Assembly: GCA_028583605.1 (NCBI GenBank)
Contig: CM053327.1
Span: 43,755,059-43,819,058, forward strand
Direction of reading: 5' to 3'
Source of the DNA: Dastarcus helophoroides
Taxonomy: Eukaryota; Arthropoda; Insecta; Coleoptera; Bothrideridae
DNA length: 64,000 nucleotides
This document shows, piece after piece, positions 20,041 through 31,739 of the stretch. The stretch's first letter is position 1. Every line of letters begins with the position of its first letter. Both the position numbers and the translations under genes were made by a program. A model generated the notes under the pieces. The model ran no database searches and had not been told where the DNA came from. It saw nothing but the letters and a program-made list of their open reading frames with translations.

Positions 20041-20178
20041 CCTATCCTTGTTTAAACAAGGGAAAATACCTTTCGGTAAACAATATTTAATTAACTAACT
20101 TATTCATTGCTTTCTAACTAACTCCCCTGAATGAAAAGCGACAATTTGACAATTTTCCTGGCAGCTTTTTTTAATTAT

Positions 20179-20502
20179 TGTTGCGCGTTATCGGTTCGAA
20201 TGATTAACCCGTGAATTGTAATCACTTTATTTCTAAACTGAACTCGGAACACTACAATTGCAATTCACTAACAGTGTTTAATTAACCAACCTATTCATTG
20301 ACTTCTAACTAACTTCTCGGAGAGAAAAGTGTCCGCCTTATATAGGTCCCGGTTCGGGTTCTAGAACAATCCGGTAGATAAGGCTTATCGTATGCCGAAA
20401 TTTCTGGAGCGCTTATCTGCCGTTTGAACATCGCGGCCGCTTCCCCTTATCAAATTTTTTAGAAAATTCCCAACTAAATTTTAAAATTACATTTTTGTTA
20501 CA
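20179..20502 (-). mobile_element. Solo LTR (minus orientation)
   Basis: The segment runs TGTTGCGCGTTATCGG to TTTTTGTTACA, matching in reverse complement the plus-strand solo LTR at 53501-53856: GATAAGGCTTATCG, the CTTATCTGCCGTTTG region and ACTTTATTTC. Flanks are TTAT and GTAT, a decayed or imperfect 4-bp duplication. No internal coding region accompanies it. Confidence 0.75.
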
Positions 20503-20552
20503 GTATTATACAGGGTCCTGCAACAGTGCGTCGGGCATCAATGCAGTTCCGC

Positions 20553-21210
20553 ATTGTCAGCTTAGAAAATGTCCTGCATTATTGTATCCAAGCGTACGGT
20601 CGATGCTAAAAGTCGAATAGTACTTTGACACAATAGAAAAATTCTAACTTAACGATATGAATGTGTGTGTGTGGTGTAAATGGTCTCGAATGACGATTTC
20701 AGCTATTCAAGTTAACTCTGCCTGTGAAGATCAGTATTTATTTACTTATAATTATCATTGAAGCGTTTAAATATATTTTATTTTAAAACTTTCCCAACAT
20801 AAATTGATAATTTGAATAATGGAATATCACTTCGATGTTAACCACTTCTTTAGTCTTCTAAACATGAATGGAAATGCAGTGCAGTATTGTCAGCTCCGAA
20901 AATGTCCTGCATTATTGTATCCAAGCGTGCGGTCGATGCTAAAAGTCGAGTAGTACTTTGACACAATAGGAAAATTCTAATGTAACAATATGAATGCGTG
21001 TGTGGTGTAAATGGTCTCGTATGACGATTTCAACTATTCAAGGTGACCCCCGCCTGTGAAGATCAGTATTTATTTACTCATAATTATCAGTGAGGGGTTT
21101 ACAGTTAAATATATTTTATTTTAAAACTTTCTTTACATAAATTAATAATTTGAATAATGCAATGTCACTTCGATGCTTACAATTTCTTTAGTCTTCTATA
21201 CCACCTACCA
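20553..21210 (+). repeat. Direct duplication, ~332-bp period
   Basis: ATTGTCAGCT followed by AAAATGTCCTGCATTATTG starts at 20554 and again at 20886. The similarity continues through GGTCTCG, GATCAGTATTTATTTACT and TTTATTTTAAAACTTTC. The two copies have many substitutions, so the duplication is old. No coding potential is seen. Confidence 0.8.
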
Positions 21211-21763
21211 GTCAAGATATTAAATAAATTTTCCACCTTCGACATTAATAGTAGTTTTACAAAGGTATTATTCTATAAGCTACATCGTACGTTAACAACA
21301 AGCAATAACTGTTAGAGATAACAATTGTTAGTGTAAGTAACGAATGTAGCAAAGTTCTCCTCGATGCAACATGTGCTGTGAAATATTAACTTTCACATAG
21401 AATTATTTCAGGAGAATGGTCCCTTTCGAGGTATTTATGACAGAGTCTTTACTGAATAGCAAAAGATGAAAATAATTTTAAGAAGCAGCTGAATATGGCA
21501 GAGATATTTCCCTCATGATACGCCACTATATTCAAGAAGAAGGGACATTATGGAAAACAGAATAGAGCCCATTAACTAAACTTCAATTTTTGGGCCAATG
21601 TATATGTAACTTAGCTTAATATGTTCATAAAATACATTTTCTACCTCTGGTACAAAAGTGGTGAGCTTCGTAGCCTTGGTTACATCGTATATAATAACTT
21701 GGTTCATAACTACATAGTTTAAATTTTTTCATATTTGTCTTCTTTTTGAACGACAAATTTAAT
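21211..21763. other. No feature recognised
   Basis: This is AT-rich intergenic-type sequence between the 332-bp duplication and the hairpin. I see neither coding frames nor repeats. Confidence 0.4.
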
Positions 21764-21844
21764 TACAGGATATACTTCTTCCGGGATTGGATCGTGTCAA
21801 ACACTTTTCGACACGATCCAATCCCGGAAGAAGTATATCCTGTA
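21764..21844. repeat. Perfect long hairpin, 35-bp arms
   Basis: Arms 21764-21798 and 21810-21844 are exact reverse complements, separated by an 11-nt loop (AAACACTTTTC). Each arm contains GATATACTTCTTCCGGGATT. The sequence right of the hairpin (TGGCCGTGGAAGCCTTCG) also occurs near 108-137, so the hairpin derives from a dispersed repeat. Confidence 0.93.
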
Positions 21845-21924
21845 CTGATTCTGGCCGTGGAAGCCTTCGTTATCATGTGACAAATTTAATTGATAATTAT
21901 AATTAAACAAATAGCATTTAATAT

Positions 21925-22309
21925 TGTTGCGTGTTATAGGTTCGAATATTAAAACTTCGTGAATTGTAACCACTTTATTTCAAACTTATTTTGGAGTACT
22001 ACAATTATAATTCAGTTAACTATCAGACTATCTGATTCACTAACTAACTAACTGACTACCTGACCAACTGTTTAATTAATTGACTAACTGACCAATTGTT
22101 TGTTTAATTGATTAACGGACCAACTCTTTAATTAACTGACTAACTGAGGGATAGACTACTGCGTATTTATAGGTACCGTTCCGGCTTCTAGAACGGTCTG
22201 GAGCGCTTATCTGCCGTACGACTCTCGTGGTCGCTTCCCATTTACAAATATTTCTAGAGAATTCCTTACACAATCCCTAATACAAATTTTATAACTACCT
22301 TTTGTTACA
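21925..22309 (-). mobile_element. Solo LTR (minus orientation) with ATAT duplication
   Basis: The segment runs TGTTGCGTGTTATAGG to TTTTGTTACA and is flanked by ATAT at 21921-21924 and 22310-22313. It is a longer relative (385 bp) of the LTRs at 20179 and 53501; shared blocks include ACCACTTTATTTCAAA, TTCTAGAACGGTC and GCGCTTATCTGCCGT. An internal expansion of CTAACTGAC-type units accounts for the extra length. Confidence 0.85.
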
Positions 22310-22659
22310 ATATCTGCTAAGCTAAGAAAATTGTTATAGAGTTAATAGGCTACTTTTTATCCCAAACTTACATTATATCCAAAAGTTTAAATCTTTATAC
22401 AGAGTGTCCCCATTTTAAGTACCTTAAATGAAAGACGTAATAAAAATAATTTTAAGCAAAAAATTTCCTATGAACATGTACCCGGAAACTCTTAATAAAT
22501 ACAAGGTGTTAAAATTTGGATTAAAAAAAAGTTTTTATTTTTCCACGTTTTCTAGGATATTTAAACTAAATTTTGCACACATGGTGTATGGATAAAGGAT
22601 CACAAAATAAAACAAAATTAAGTTTCTGTCTCAACCAGTGGCAGAGTTGCCAAGCTATC

Positions 22660-22815
22660 ATCTCACTATCTCTCTGAAGACGATAACTTGGCTATCGAAA
22701 CGCGTTAGAGCAACCTCTGTTAGGCTTTTTAATCGTTCTTGATGTCAGGGGGCAGGATTTGTATTTAAATTTTTAAAGATAACCAAGGATCAGTCTCTTG
22801 CACCAAAATTATGGC
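22660..22815 (+). repeat. Foldback family fragment
   Basis: A partial copy of the repeat at 31543 and 55310: TCTCTCTGAAGACG, GAAACGCGTTAGAGCAACC and the AGATAACCAAGGA end are present, but the left arm is missing. Confidence 0.65.
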
Positions 22816-22823
22816 TTTGCGAG

Positions 22824-25800
22824 CAGTGGCGGCTCGTAGCCAAAACTAATGGGGGTGCTGCGACAATGTTTAGCGTTTTATGTTTGATCCAAAATGTCGA
22901 TTTCTTCAAAATTTTAACTTTTTAAAATTTCAACATTTTCAAAATGTAACTTTTCGAAAATTTCAGATTTCTTAGAAAACTTGACAATGAACATTTTAGA
23001 ATAATGTCGCGTTTTTTGAAAAACTGGATTTTTTCCAAATTTCGATTGTATTCCAAAATTTAGACTTTTTTCTTATGATTTCAACTTTATTTTATTTTTA
23101 GGTACTGACCTTTCCGAAAATCTGTGTATTCTCTTTTAAAAATATCTCCATTTTCGAAAATATTTAAACTTCTCTGTGTTTTGTTTTTTGGTATTTTTTT
23201 TTGTCAATTAAATACATTTTTTCAAAATTTTCACCGTTTGAACATTTTTATGTTTTCTACAAATGTCAGATTTTGGAAAACTGGACTTTAGACTTTTTAA
23301 ATTTTCGATGTTTTTTAAAATTTCAAAATTTCATTTTTTTTGTTGAGAAATTATAATATTTTTATTGAAAATTTCGATTCTTAATAATTTCGGCTGTTGT
23401 TTTAGTATCAACCATTGTTCAAAATTTCGACTATTTTTGTAAAATTTCAATTTTTTCAAATGAAGACACTTTGTCGACCTTTTTCACATTTTCGGCTATT
23501 TTTGTTTTTTTTAATTTGGCTACTTTTTAATTTTCTTAAATCTTGACTCTTTATGAAAAGTTTAACATTTTTTTCCAAAATTTTAATTTTTTAAAAAAAT
23601 TTAAATTTTAGGTCAACACTAAAATTTCAATTTTTTTAAAAAATCTTCAACTTTGGTTCAAAATTTTAACTACCAAAAATTTTAACTTTTTTCAAATTTT
23701 AACATCTCAATATTTGGACTTTTGAAAACCTTGATCTATCTGATAATTTTTGACATGTTTTCAATAATCCAGCTTTAAAAATTTTGATTTTTATTGATAA
23801 TTTGAGTGAAAGTTTCCCAATTATTTAAAATTTAAACCCTTTTTCGAATTATTTTAAAAACTCGATAATAATTCTCAGTTTTTTTGAATCTGTCTACTTT
23901 TTTAAAGTTTTTATTTTTTTTTAATTTTGACTATAAAATTTTGAACTATTTGTTTGAAAATTTCTTCATTTTCAAAATTTTAACTTCTTTTAGAAAATTG
24001 AAATTTTTAAAAAATTTTTGCCTTATCCTTAAATATTTTATATATTTCCTATATTCCTCAAAATTTAGAAAGATCAAAGTGTCAAAAAATTTCGGCCTTT
24101 TCTTGAAAATTTTAGCCCTTTCTTAAATCTGCACTTTTCTAAAATTTTCGAACTTTTTTTAATTCCCACTTTGTTGAAAATATTCGTTTTTTCAAATGTT
24201 TGGATTTTTTCAAATGTTTGAATTTGTCCAAAATTTGAGCTATTTTTCAAAATTAAAACTATTTGAAAAATTTACAAATTTCGACTATTTTTTTAATTTA
24301 AACTACTTTCAAAATTTCGACATTCTTTGGAAAGTGTCGATACTTAATTTGAAAATTTTGATTTTACTTTTAAGTGAAACATTTTTTAAAAACTTATTTT
24401 GAAATTTTAAACTAATTCGTAAAATTTCGAATTTTTCTAAAAATTTCGATTCCATTTCAAAAGGTTTACTTTTTTTCAAATTCTCGACTCTTTTTGAAAA
24501 CTTGACTTTTTCAACTTTTCAAAAAAGTGAGTTTTTATTTTAAATTTGAGCTACTCAAAAATTCGACTTTTTCCAAACTTTTACCTTTTCAAAATTTCAA
24601 CCTTTTTAATAATTACAATTTTTTTGATTGTTTTGAGTTTTCTCCAATATTCCAAAATTCAGCTTCTTTGAAAATTTAATTAGAAATTCTGCAATTTATT
24701 TTAAATGTCGATATTTTTTCCAAAATTTTGCCTTTTTCCATTCGCAAAATTATTGAAAATGTCGACTATTTTAAAAATTTAAAATTTTTTTCCAAAATAG
24801 TAACTTTTTTTAAAATCCTTGTTTTCTTTTGGAAATTTGACTTTCTATGAAAATTTCGAAATTTTTAAAAATTCCACTTTTTTCAAAATTTCGGCTTCTC
24901 TGATATCTTTGACTTTATTTTTTGTAACTGATAATTTTTTCTTTTTAAATTTAATTTTTTTGGTATTATTATTGTTATGTTTATTATTTATTTATTATTA
25001 TATTAAATGCCTTAATGCCCGGTGAGCTGTCATGTTGGCACTAAATTACTAAATTATAATAATGTTGAACACATTTCTCTCGAAATTTAATGTTAAAAAA
25101 TCAGGTCTTTTTTTAGTCACTTAAATGTTTACCCGAAATGTGTGCTTTTCCTTTCTGAAAATTCCATGGATAGATTTTTTAAAACGTTTTAGTTTTTTTT
25201 GGTGAAACAGACTGGTCCTTGGTGATCTTTAAAAATTGAAATACCAATCTTGTCCCCTGAAACCAACAAAGATTAAAAAACACAACAAAGGGTGCTCTAA
25301 CGCCTTTCGACAAAAAGGCTATCGTTTAAGAGAGTATCAGTATCTCTCTGAAGATGACAGCTTAGCTCGGCTTAGCTTGGTTTCAGGAGACAAGATTTGT
25401 ATTTCAAAAATGTTTTAGCTAAAACTTGAAAAATACTCCATTTTAAAAGGTCAGTCAACTTTAAATTCGCAATTTAAGACGTCAGTTTTTTTTAATTGGA
25501 AATTTTCGGGAGAAATCTAATTTTTAAAAAGGTATAATTTATAAAAAGTTTGTAAGCTTTAAAATTAAAAAAAATTTTTGAAGAAAAGTTGAAATTTTGA
25601 AAACAAATATCGAAGTTTTCAAAAACAAAGTTATTTTTTTTAAAGAGTCAATTTTACATAAAGGTCGAGGCTTCGAAATAATCGACTTTTTTGAAAACAA
25701 AAATATTCAATTTTTGTTTTGAAAAAAGTCGATTTTCAAAAAAATTAAATCTTTTAAATATTTTAAATAAAGGTCGAAATTTTCAAAAAAAAAAGTGGAA

Positions 25801-26681
25801 ATTTTGCAAGAAGGTCGAAATTTTGAAAAAAAAATATTTCAAAATAATCGAATAAAAAAAATTTGAAGAATTGAAGATATTTATGTGCGAAGCTTTAAAA
25901 CAAATTTCGAAAAAAATCTTTCAGTTTATACATATACAAATACATTGTAAAAATTTAAATTTTAATCTCAAAATATTGACTTCAAGCATTAAATTGTTGA
26001 TTAATTTTTCGCAACATTTTGATTGCTTTTAATTTCGAAATATTTGAGAGTTTTCTTGAAATGGTGACCCTTTTTCTCGAAAATTTTTAACAATTAATTT
26101 ATTTTTAAAAATTGTTTTTTTTAGGTTTTTTTGCGAAACATTTTTATCAAAATTACAAAATAAAATAAACTATGAAATGTCAAAGTCTAGCAAAAAAACT
26201 TGACATTTTTAAAATAAATTAGAAGAACATAAAAGAATCTGGAGAAGTTGAAATTTTCAGAAGTAATTTTAAGGACAACATTGTCAAAAAAAAATAGGAA
26301 TTTTAAAAAAAATCTTTTTATAAAATATTTAGGAAAAAATGGAAACTTCGCAGAAAAAAATAAAATTTTCTTAAATAAATCGAAATATCGAAACTCGACA
26401 TTTTTATACAAAATTAAAATTTCAGGTAAAAACTTGAATATTTGCTATTAACTTTTTCTCAAAATTTTTACACAAAATAGAAAAAAAAATTAAAATAGAT
26501 ATTAAACTTCCGTAACTTCGTAAAAGAAACTTGACATTTCTATAAAAAGAAATCAAAGAACATTCAAAATCTCTACAAAAAATTTTTTAAGGAAACGTCC
26601 TCGGAAAATTTTGAAAAAAAAACTCTTAAGCAAAATTGGGGGTACTGCAGTTCCACAGTGCCTATACGCGAGCCGCCACTG
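22824..26681. mobile_element. hAT-like element copy 2, reverse orientation, gene-less
   Basis: The left end CAGTGGCGGCTCGTAGCC equals the right end of the 4863-18099 element, and the right end (reverse complement CAGTGGCGGCTCGCGTATAG) equals its left end. The 3.86-kb interior is degenerate AT-rich sequence of the TTTCAAAATTTTCGAC type plus a foldback fragment at 25200-25420. There is no transposase. The flanking 8-mers TTTGCGAG and CTGCTAAG do not match, so the target duplication is lost or the ends are recombined. Confidence 0.72.
25200..25420 (+). repeat. Foldback family copy, diverged
   Basis: CTTGTCCCCTGAAACCAAC on the left and GGTTTCAGGAGACAAG on the right are reverse-complement arms, with a TCTCTCTGAAGATGACAGC core. 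It is inserted in hAT-like copy 2. Confidence 0.7.
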
Positions 26682-26689
26682 CTGCTAAG

Positions 26690-28439
26690 AAAGAGGAGGA
26701 AGATATGTTTTTAAAATACCATACTATACCATAATAGAGCATATTGTGACCAATGGGCTTGACATGGAAAAAATGTCAAGGAAATTAAAAAACGATGAAT
26801 TGACTTATTAAAATATGTGGATTAATTTAAACTTCCAACAAAAAAAAAACTGTGATTTGTCCCTAATTTCATTTGTGAATGTGCGCTCGGTTTGTTATCA
26901 TTTATGGATAATAAATGAACGAAAAGCCCCATAAACTTTTATCACTGTCGTTACGAATTGTGTGTTTGCAGTTTAGCAACTATCAGCGAATCAGTCAATG
27001 CCTGTGGTGGCCCATTCCATTTATAATTCAACATTATACCACATGTCAGCATTGAATTTACATTCATTGATTTATATTCTTAAATTTAAATGAGAAAATG
27101 AGATTTGTGTCAAAACACAGAAGCAATTTATCTTCGGCTTTGGTTTAGGCGGGCAGCCTATTTAAATAACGGATATATTATTCCATTTTCTATTATTTTC
27201 TGATAGATACTAGAAGTTTTGTCGACAAAAATTTATTCACAAACGGTTGTAGATAATTTAGGAAATATCAAATCTAAAGCAGAACAGACGATTTTTAACG
27301 TGTAACGTATAGGCGAAGAATGTTTTCGAAGAGATTTTAATTTATTGCAACCAAATCTTTTTATAGATTTTAATAAAATAGTAGCATATTATGTAGAACA
27401 ATATGAATTAAATATTAAAATGTGGTGGTTCCTAGGGGTGCCCTTTTTACGTAATTGCAATCTAAAGTTATGCATCTGACGAAATTTCGATGCTTCATTT
27501 GGTACGTTAGGGAAATATCTTGAAGTAATGGCAACATATCAGCTTCACTACTCATTCTAGGCGTCGACTTTTCACAAGCGCCTAGCCGACACTGATCTGA
27601 TATTTCAATGGCGAAATGTCGCGAGCGAAATTGGAACAACACGAACAAACCATATGATTCAGTGGAGTTCTACCTGGTTCTACCATTATTTCAAAATCCT
27701 TTTTTTTTTTGTGTGACCTTTTGACCTTTTCTTCTTTCTGAAATTATTGCCTTCTTAGAAATAGCTGAAAAAATAAAAAGTGCTGTGTGTCAAAAACAAT
27801 TTAGTGTTTTTTATCATTTAGCGAAACATGGGCGGAATATGCAGATGAGTAATTCTAATTAAACTAATCTCCTCTGCATGTAACTAATTTCTGTCAGGAA
27901 TTTCAATTTGAGTGGGAATATCCCAATTTTATTATTATTTTTCCGGGGTTCCTCCTAACCCCAGGGCGATAAAAAAATCACGATATTTGAGGATGAAAGT
28001 ATTATTTTAATGCAAAAGGATTCAACTTTCAACCCAAAATGTTATTCTACAATTCATAGTTTTTTCAAATTTCTAGTTAAAACCTGACTTTTTTTACATT
28101 TACAGTTAACTGTCTGAACTTTGTTTCCTTTTTTAAACTTTTGAAGTGAATTTAGTTTGCCAGTTTTCACCCTAAAACTTGAAATGGTTCAAAATTCATA
28201 AACATGTTTATTTTACGTGTTTACCGTTTTAAAATATTGAAATTTTTCTAAAAGTTTGTATTTTTAACTTTCCATTTAAATATTTTAGTCGAAGTGTTAA
28301 TACTAAAATTGACATGTGACATATTAAGTTATTCAGAAAATTTTGTTAAATTTGAAAAAAAAAATCCAATATGGCGTCTATGAAAAACAACTAACAAATA
28401 ACAAATAATTTTTTCAGAAATTATTCAACAAGGAAAATA
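26690..28439. other. No gene recognised
   Basis: This is mixed AT-rich sequence. Positions 27570-27650 are the inverted counterpart of 31945-32035 (GTGTCGGCTAGGCGCTTGTGA), so both belong to a small dispersed repeat. The 77-codon minus frame across it is not supported by any motif. Confidence 0.4.
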
Positions 28440-30740
28440 ATTAACTACGCCAATGTAAAGCCTTTAGGAAATTTAAGAAAAATAAACGAATTTTGTGGAA
28501 AAGTGGAAATTTTAAAAAAAGTACAATTTTAAATGGTAATTTCCAAAAACAAAGAATCTCCAATGTTGAAGTAAAAGTCAAAATTTGGGGAATAAGATTA
28601 ATTTCGAGAAACAGGCTGACATTTCCAGAAATTTCAATTTTATCAAAAAAACCGAATTTTAACAAAATGGACTTTAAAAAAAAATTACCTTTGGAAAAAA
28701 ATTAATAACAATTTTGAAACAGAGATCGAACTTTTAATTTTAAATTTTTAAAACAAAGTCTATTTTTAAAAGGAAAATTGGAATTTCGACAGTAAAGTTG
28801 TAATTTTTGAAGGACGAATTACGAGTAAAATAATGTTGGAAAAGTCGAAATTTTCAGGAAATAATATTAAAAATAAAAACCTAATATTTGCTAAAAACTC
28901 GAAAAATGTCCAAAATTTAAAAATGTCAAAATTTTGAAAGATCTAATTTTGTGGAAAGAATCCATTTTCAGAAAAATTCGGTTTTTTAGAAAAATATCTT
29001 AAATTCCAAAAACATGGTTCTCAAAATTTGAAATTCACTAGAGACATTGAATTTATAGGAAATATTTTTTCACGATATTCAAAAATTTCAACGTTTCGAT
29101 TTAATTTAGATAAAAAAGTCGACATTTTCAGGACCATAAATTATCACATTTTTAATTAAAAGTTAAAATTTGCTGAAGAAGACAAATATTAAGAAAAACG
29201 ATAAGATTAAAAAAAAATGATTTTAGAAACAAAAGTCCAAAAAGTTGAATTTTGAAAATAAAATTGAAATCTCGAAAAAGACGAATTTTGAATTTTACGA
29301 AAAGGACTATTTTAAGAGAGAAAGTCAAAATTTCAAAAAAAAAGACGAATCTACAGGAAAAAGTCGAAATTTCCAGAAATATTAAAAATCGAATTTTGAA
29401 ATTAAAATCAAAATTTCGTTAAAAAAGTAAATTTTCAACAATCGCTTAAAATTTGTTGAAGAAGACAAATATTAAGAAAAACGACGGAATTATAAAATAA
29501 ATAAATGATTTTAGAAATAAAATCCAAAAAGTTGAATTTTGAAGATAAAATTGAAATCTTGAAAAAGACGAATTTTGAATTTTAAGAAAAAGACTATTTT
29601 AAGAGAAAAAGTCAAATTTTTTAGAAAAAAGACGAATCTACAGGAAAAAGTCAAAGTTTCCAAAAAATATTAGAAATCGAATTTTGAAATAAAAATTTTC
29701 AGCAATCGCTCAAAATTTTTGAAAAATCAGGTTTAATAAGGTCGAAATTTTCAGAAAAGTTCAACGTTCAGAAAAATAATTGAAAGTCAAATTTAAAGAC
29801 ATGGAAAACTGGAATAGTCAAAAGAAAATAGAGAAATTTCGAAAAAAATAGTCGTAATCCCGAGAAAAGGCGAAATTTCAAAAATAAATAGAAATTTCGC
29901 ACGGAAAAACTAATTTTAATAAAGTGGTCGAATTTTGAGGTTAGTCGTTTATAAGAAAAGCAATTTTTAAATCAAAATCGAAATTTTGAAAAAATGACCA
30001 ACTTTGAGAAAAAAAATTGAGGTTTCCAAGAACATATACGATTGGCTTTTGAGATGCAGTAAAGTTTCGAAAAAAGGCAGGTTTTGTGGAAAATGTCAAA
30101 ATTTCGAAAAAAAGACGAATTTCGGGAAAAAAGTAAACTATCAAATGCAAAAATCAATGTTAAAAAAATCGAAATTTTGAGAACAAGATCGGCATTTCGA
30201 GAAAATGACCAAAATTTCGCGAAAAAGAAATAAATTTCGAGAATAAAGTTGCTTCTGTTAGAAAAAATTTAAAATGCCCAGAGAATTTTTGTCGAAATTA
30301 GGGAAAAATGTAAAAAATCTAAATTTCAGAAAAAATATCGAAATTTTTTGAGTGAATATTTATTTTACCCTGATTGCTCGAGTCCGGGGGAAATAGGCGC
30401 CCCACCCTGTATCAGGAAATGTCCAATATTCAGATAAATATCGAAATTTTCACAAACAAATTGAAACTTCCAGAAATTTGGATTAAAAAATAATTGAAAT
30501 TCGAAAGCGAAATTTTATCATTTTTATTCTTTAAAAAAAAATTTTAAATTTCCAAAAATATCTTTCAAAATTTCCAGATAAATATGTTTCTCATTAATTT
30601 TTATTCTTTTTCAAAAGATCGATCAAATTTCGAGGAAAAAACAAATTTTAATGAAAAGACTGTTTGCAGAAAGTTGAAATTTTCAGAAAAAGTCGAATTT
30701 AAAGAAAATGGAAATTTGGTTGATCAGAAAAGTTAGATTT
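28440..30740. repeat. Degenerate GTCGAAATTT-type AT-rich repeat
   Basis: This stretch is full of variants of AAAAGTCGAAATTTTCAGAAAA. A direct duplication of about 310 bp is visible: GAAGACAAATATTAAGAAAAACGA occurs near 29175 and again near 29460, each followed by CCAAAAAGTTGAATTTTGAA. Open frames of 60-77 codons are chance. Confidence 0.6.
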
Positions 30741-30948
30741 TATTATGCAAGAAGAATGCAACCTAGACTACAAATTCATGCAGCCCTCCAGGCGGCGTGT
30801 ATAGTGAATCATAGGTAGCTGAACTACCAACAGTTGAAACACTGCCACCTAGCGAAGCGGTTGCTCTCTAGGAGAGTTCCCAGAAGACAAGAATTCTATA
30901 ATGCACAGACCAATAGGTTTGAACATTTATTAGATTCGAAGTTTGGAA

Positions 30949-30991
30949 ACCAAATACCGGTTTCGATCTTGTTAGATCTCGTCAGTTTGGT
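30949..30991 (-). ncRNA. Hammerhead ribozyme, family 1, copy a
   Basis: On the minus strand: stem I ACCAAA (30991-30986) pairs with UUUGGU (30954-30949); core CUGACGA (30985-30979); stem II GAUC/GAUC with loop UAACAA; core GAA (30964-30962); minimal stem III ACCGGU; H17 = A at 30955, the predicted cleavage position. All conserved core bases are present. The very short stem III is like the minimal type I ribozymes known from Penelope-like elements and retrozymes, which often act as dimers. Confidence 0.88.
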
Positions 30992-31180
30992 ATATCCAAC
31001 TCGAATGCTAATAAATATTTGTGGTCTAGGTTGCATTCTTCTTGCATACGACATTGTTGGCGATGGCCATAGTTTCTCTATGGACCAATAGGTGGTAGTA
31101 CTAAAGAGTCACTCGCTTGACGCCTGTGAATGTTTTAGTACTTACTTGTCGGAACATTTATTAGCATTTGAGTTGGATAT

Positions 31181-31223
31181 ACCAAACTGACGAGATCTAA
31201 CAAGATCGAAACCGGTATTTGGT
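31181..31223 (+). ncRNA. Hammerhead ribozyme, family 1, copy b
   Basis: Identical in sequence to copy a, on the plus strand: stem I 31181-31186 with 31218-31223, CUGACGA 31187-31193, stem II 31194-31207, GAA 31208-31210, stem III 31211-31216, cleavage base A 31217. It forms the other arm of the palindrome with copy a. Confidence 0.88.
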
Positions 31224-31542
31224 TTCCAAACTTCGAATCTAATAAATGTTCAAACCTATTGGTCTGTGCATTATAGATTTTATTAATAAAATCGAAATTA
31301 AAAAGAAAAGAAAATTTTGTAAGAAAGGAAATTTAAGAAAAAAGTCGAAACATGTTTCAATAAAAGTATGAATTTCGAAGAAAAAAGGAAAATTTTTGGA
31401 AAAAGTTCTCCCAGTTGAATACATATAAATTTTGCTGCATGAACCAGAGGGAAGCCACGCACCTTGCCCTTCCCTGTTCTAGCTACGTTTGCATAGTAGC
31501 GTCGATTAGTTTAATAGACCATTAAAATGATTAGAAAATAAT

Positions 31543-31738
31543 TAAAAATTAAAACACAGAACTTGTCCCCTGAAACCAAGAAAAATTAAAAAACACAACA
31601 AAGGTTGCTCTAACGCGTTTCGTCAGAGAGAAACTCTCTGAAGATGACAGCTTGGCTGTCGAAACGCGTTAGAGCAACCTTTGTTGTGTTTTTTAATTTT
31701 TCTTGGTTTCAGGGGACAAGTTCTGTGTTTCAATTTTT
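31543..31738. repeat. Foldback (palindromic) element with hammerhead-like core
   Basis: Arms of about 75 bp pair outward from the centre: CTTGTCCCCTGAAACCAAG...GTTGCTCTAACGCGTTTC and their reverse complement. The centre carries CUCU-CUGAAGA-U-GACAGC-UUG-GCUGUC-GAAAC. A shared outer flank, GAAGATAACCAAGGACCAG, follows at 31740. Copies occur at 41487 and 55310, with fragments at 22660, 25200, 48373, 48595 and 56468. Confidence 0.85.
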
Positions 31739-31739
31739 G

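Larger units (their letters stand above)
30742..31276. repeat. Head-to-head pair of hammerhead-ribozyme repeats
   Basis: Arm 30897-31018 and arm 31155-31276 are near-perfect reverse complements about 120 bp long. Each contains a complete 43-nt hammerhead. The left part starts TGCAAGAAGAATGCAACC, the same border as the ~377-bp repeat at 35423. The 85-codon plus frame over it is a chance reading. Confidence 0.85.

Noticed and set aside
30834..31091. 85-codon plus frame (also at 35509)
   Set aside because: It lies across the hammerhead repeat antisense to the ribozyme; the match between the two loci is nucleotide repeat homology, not a protein.
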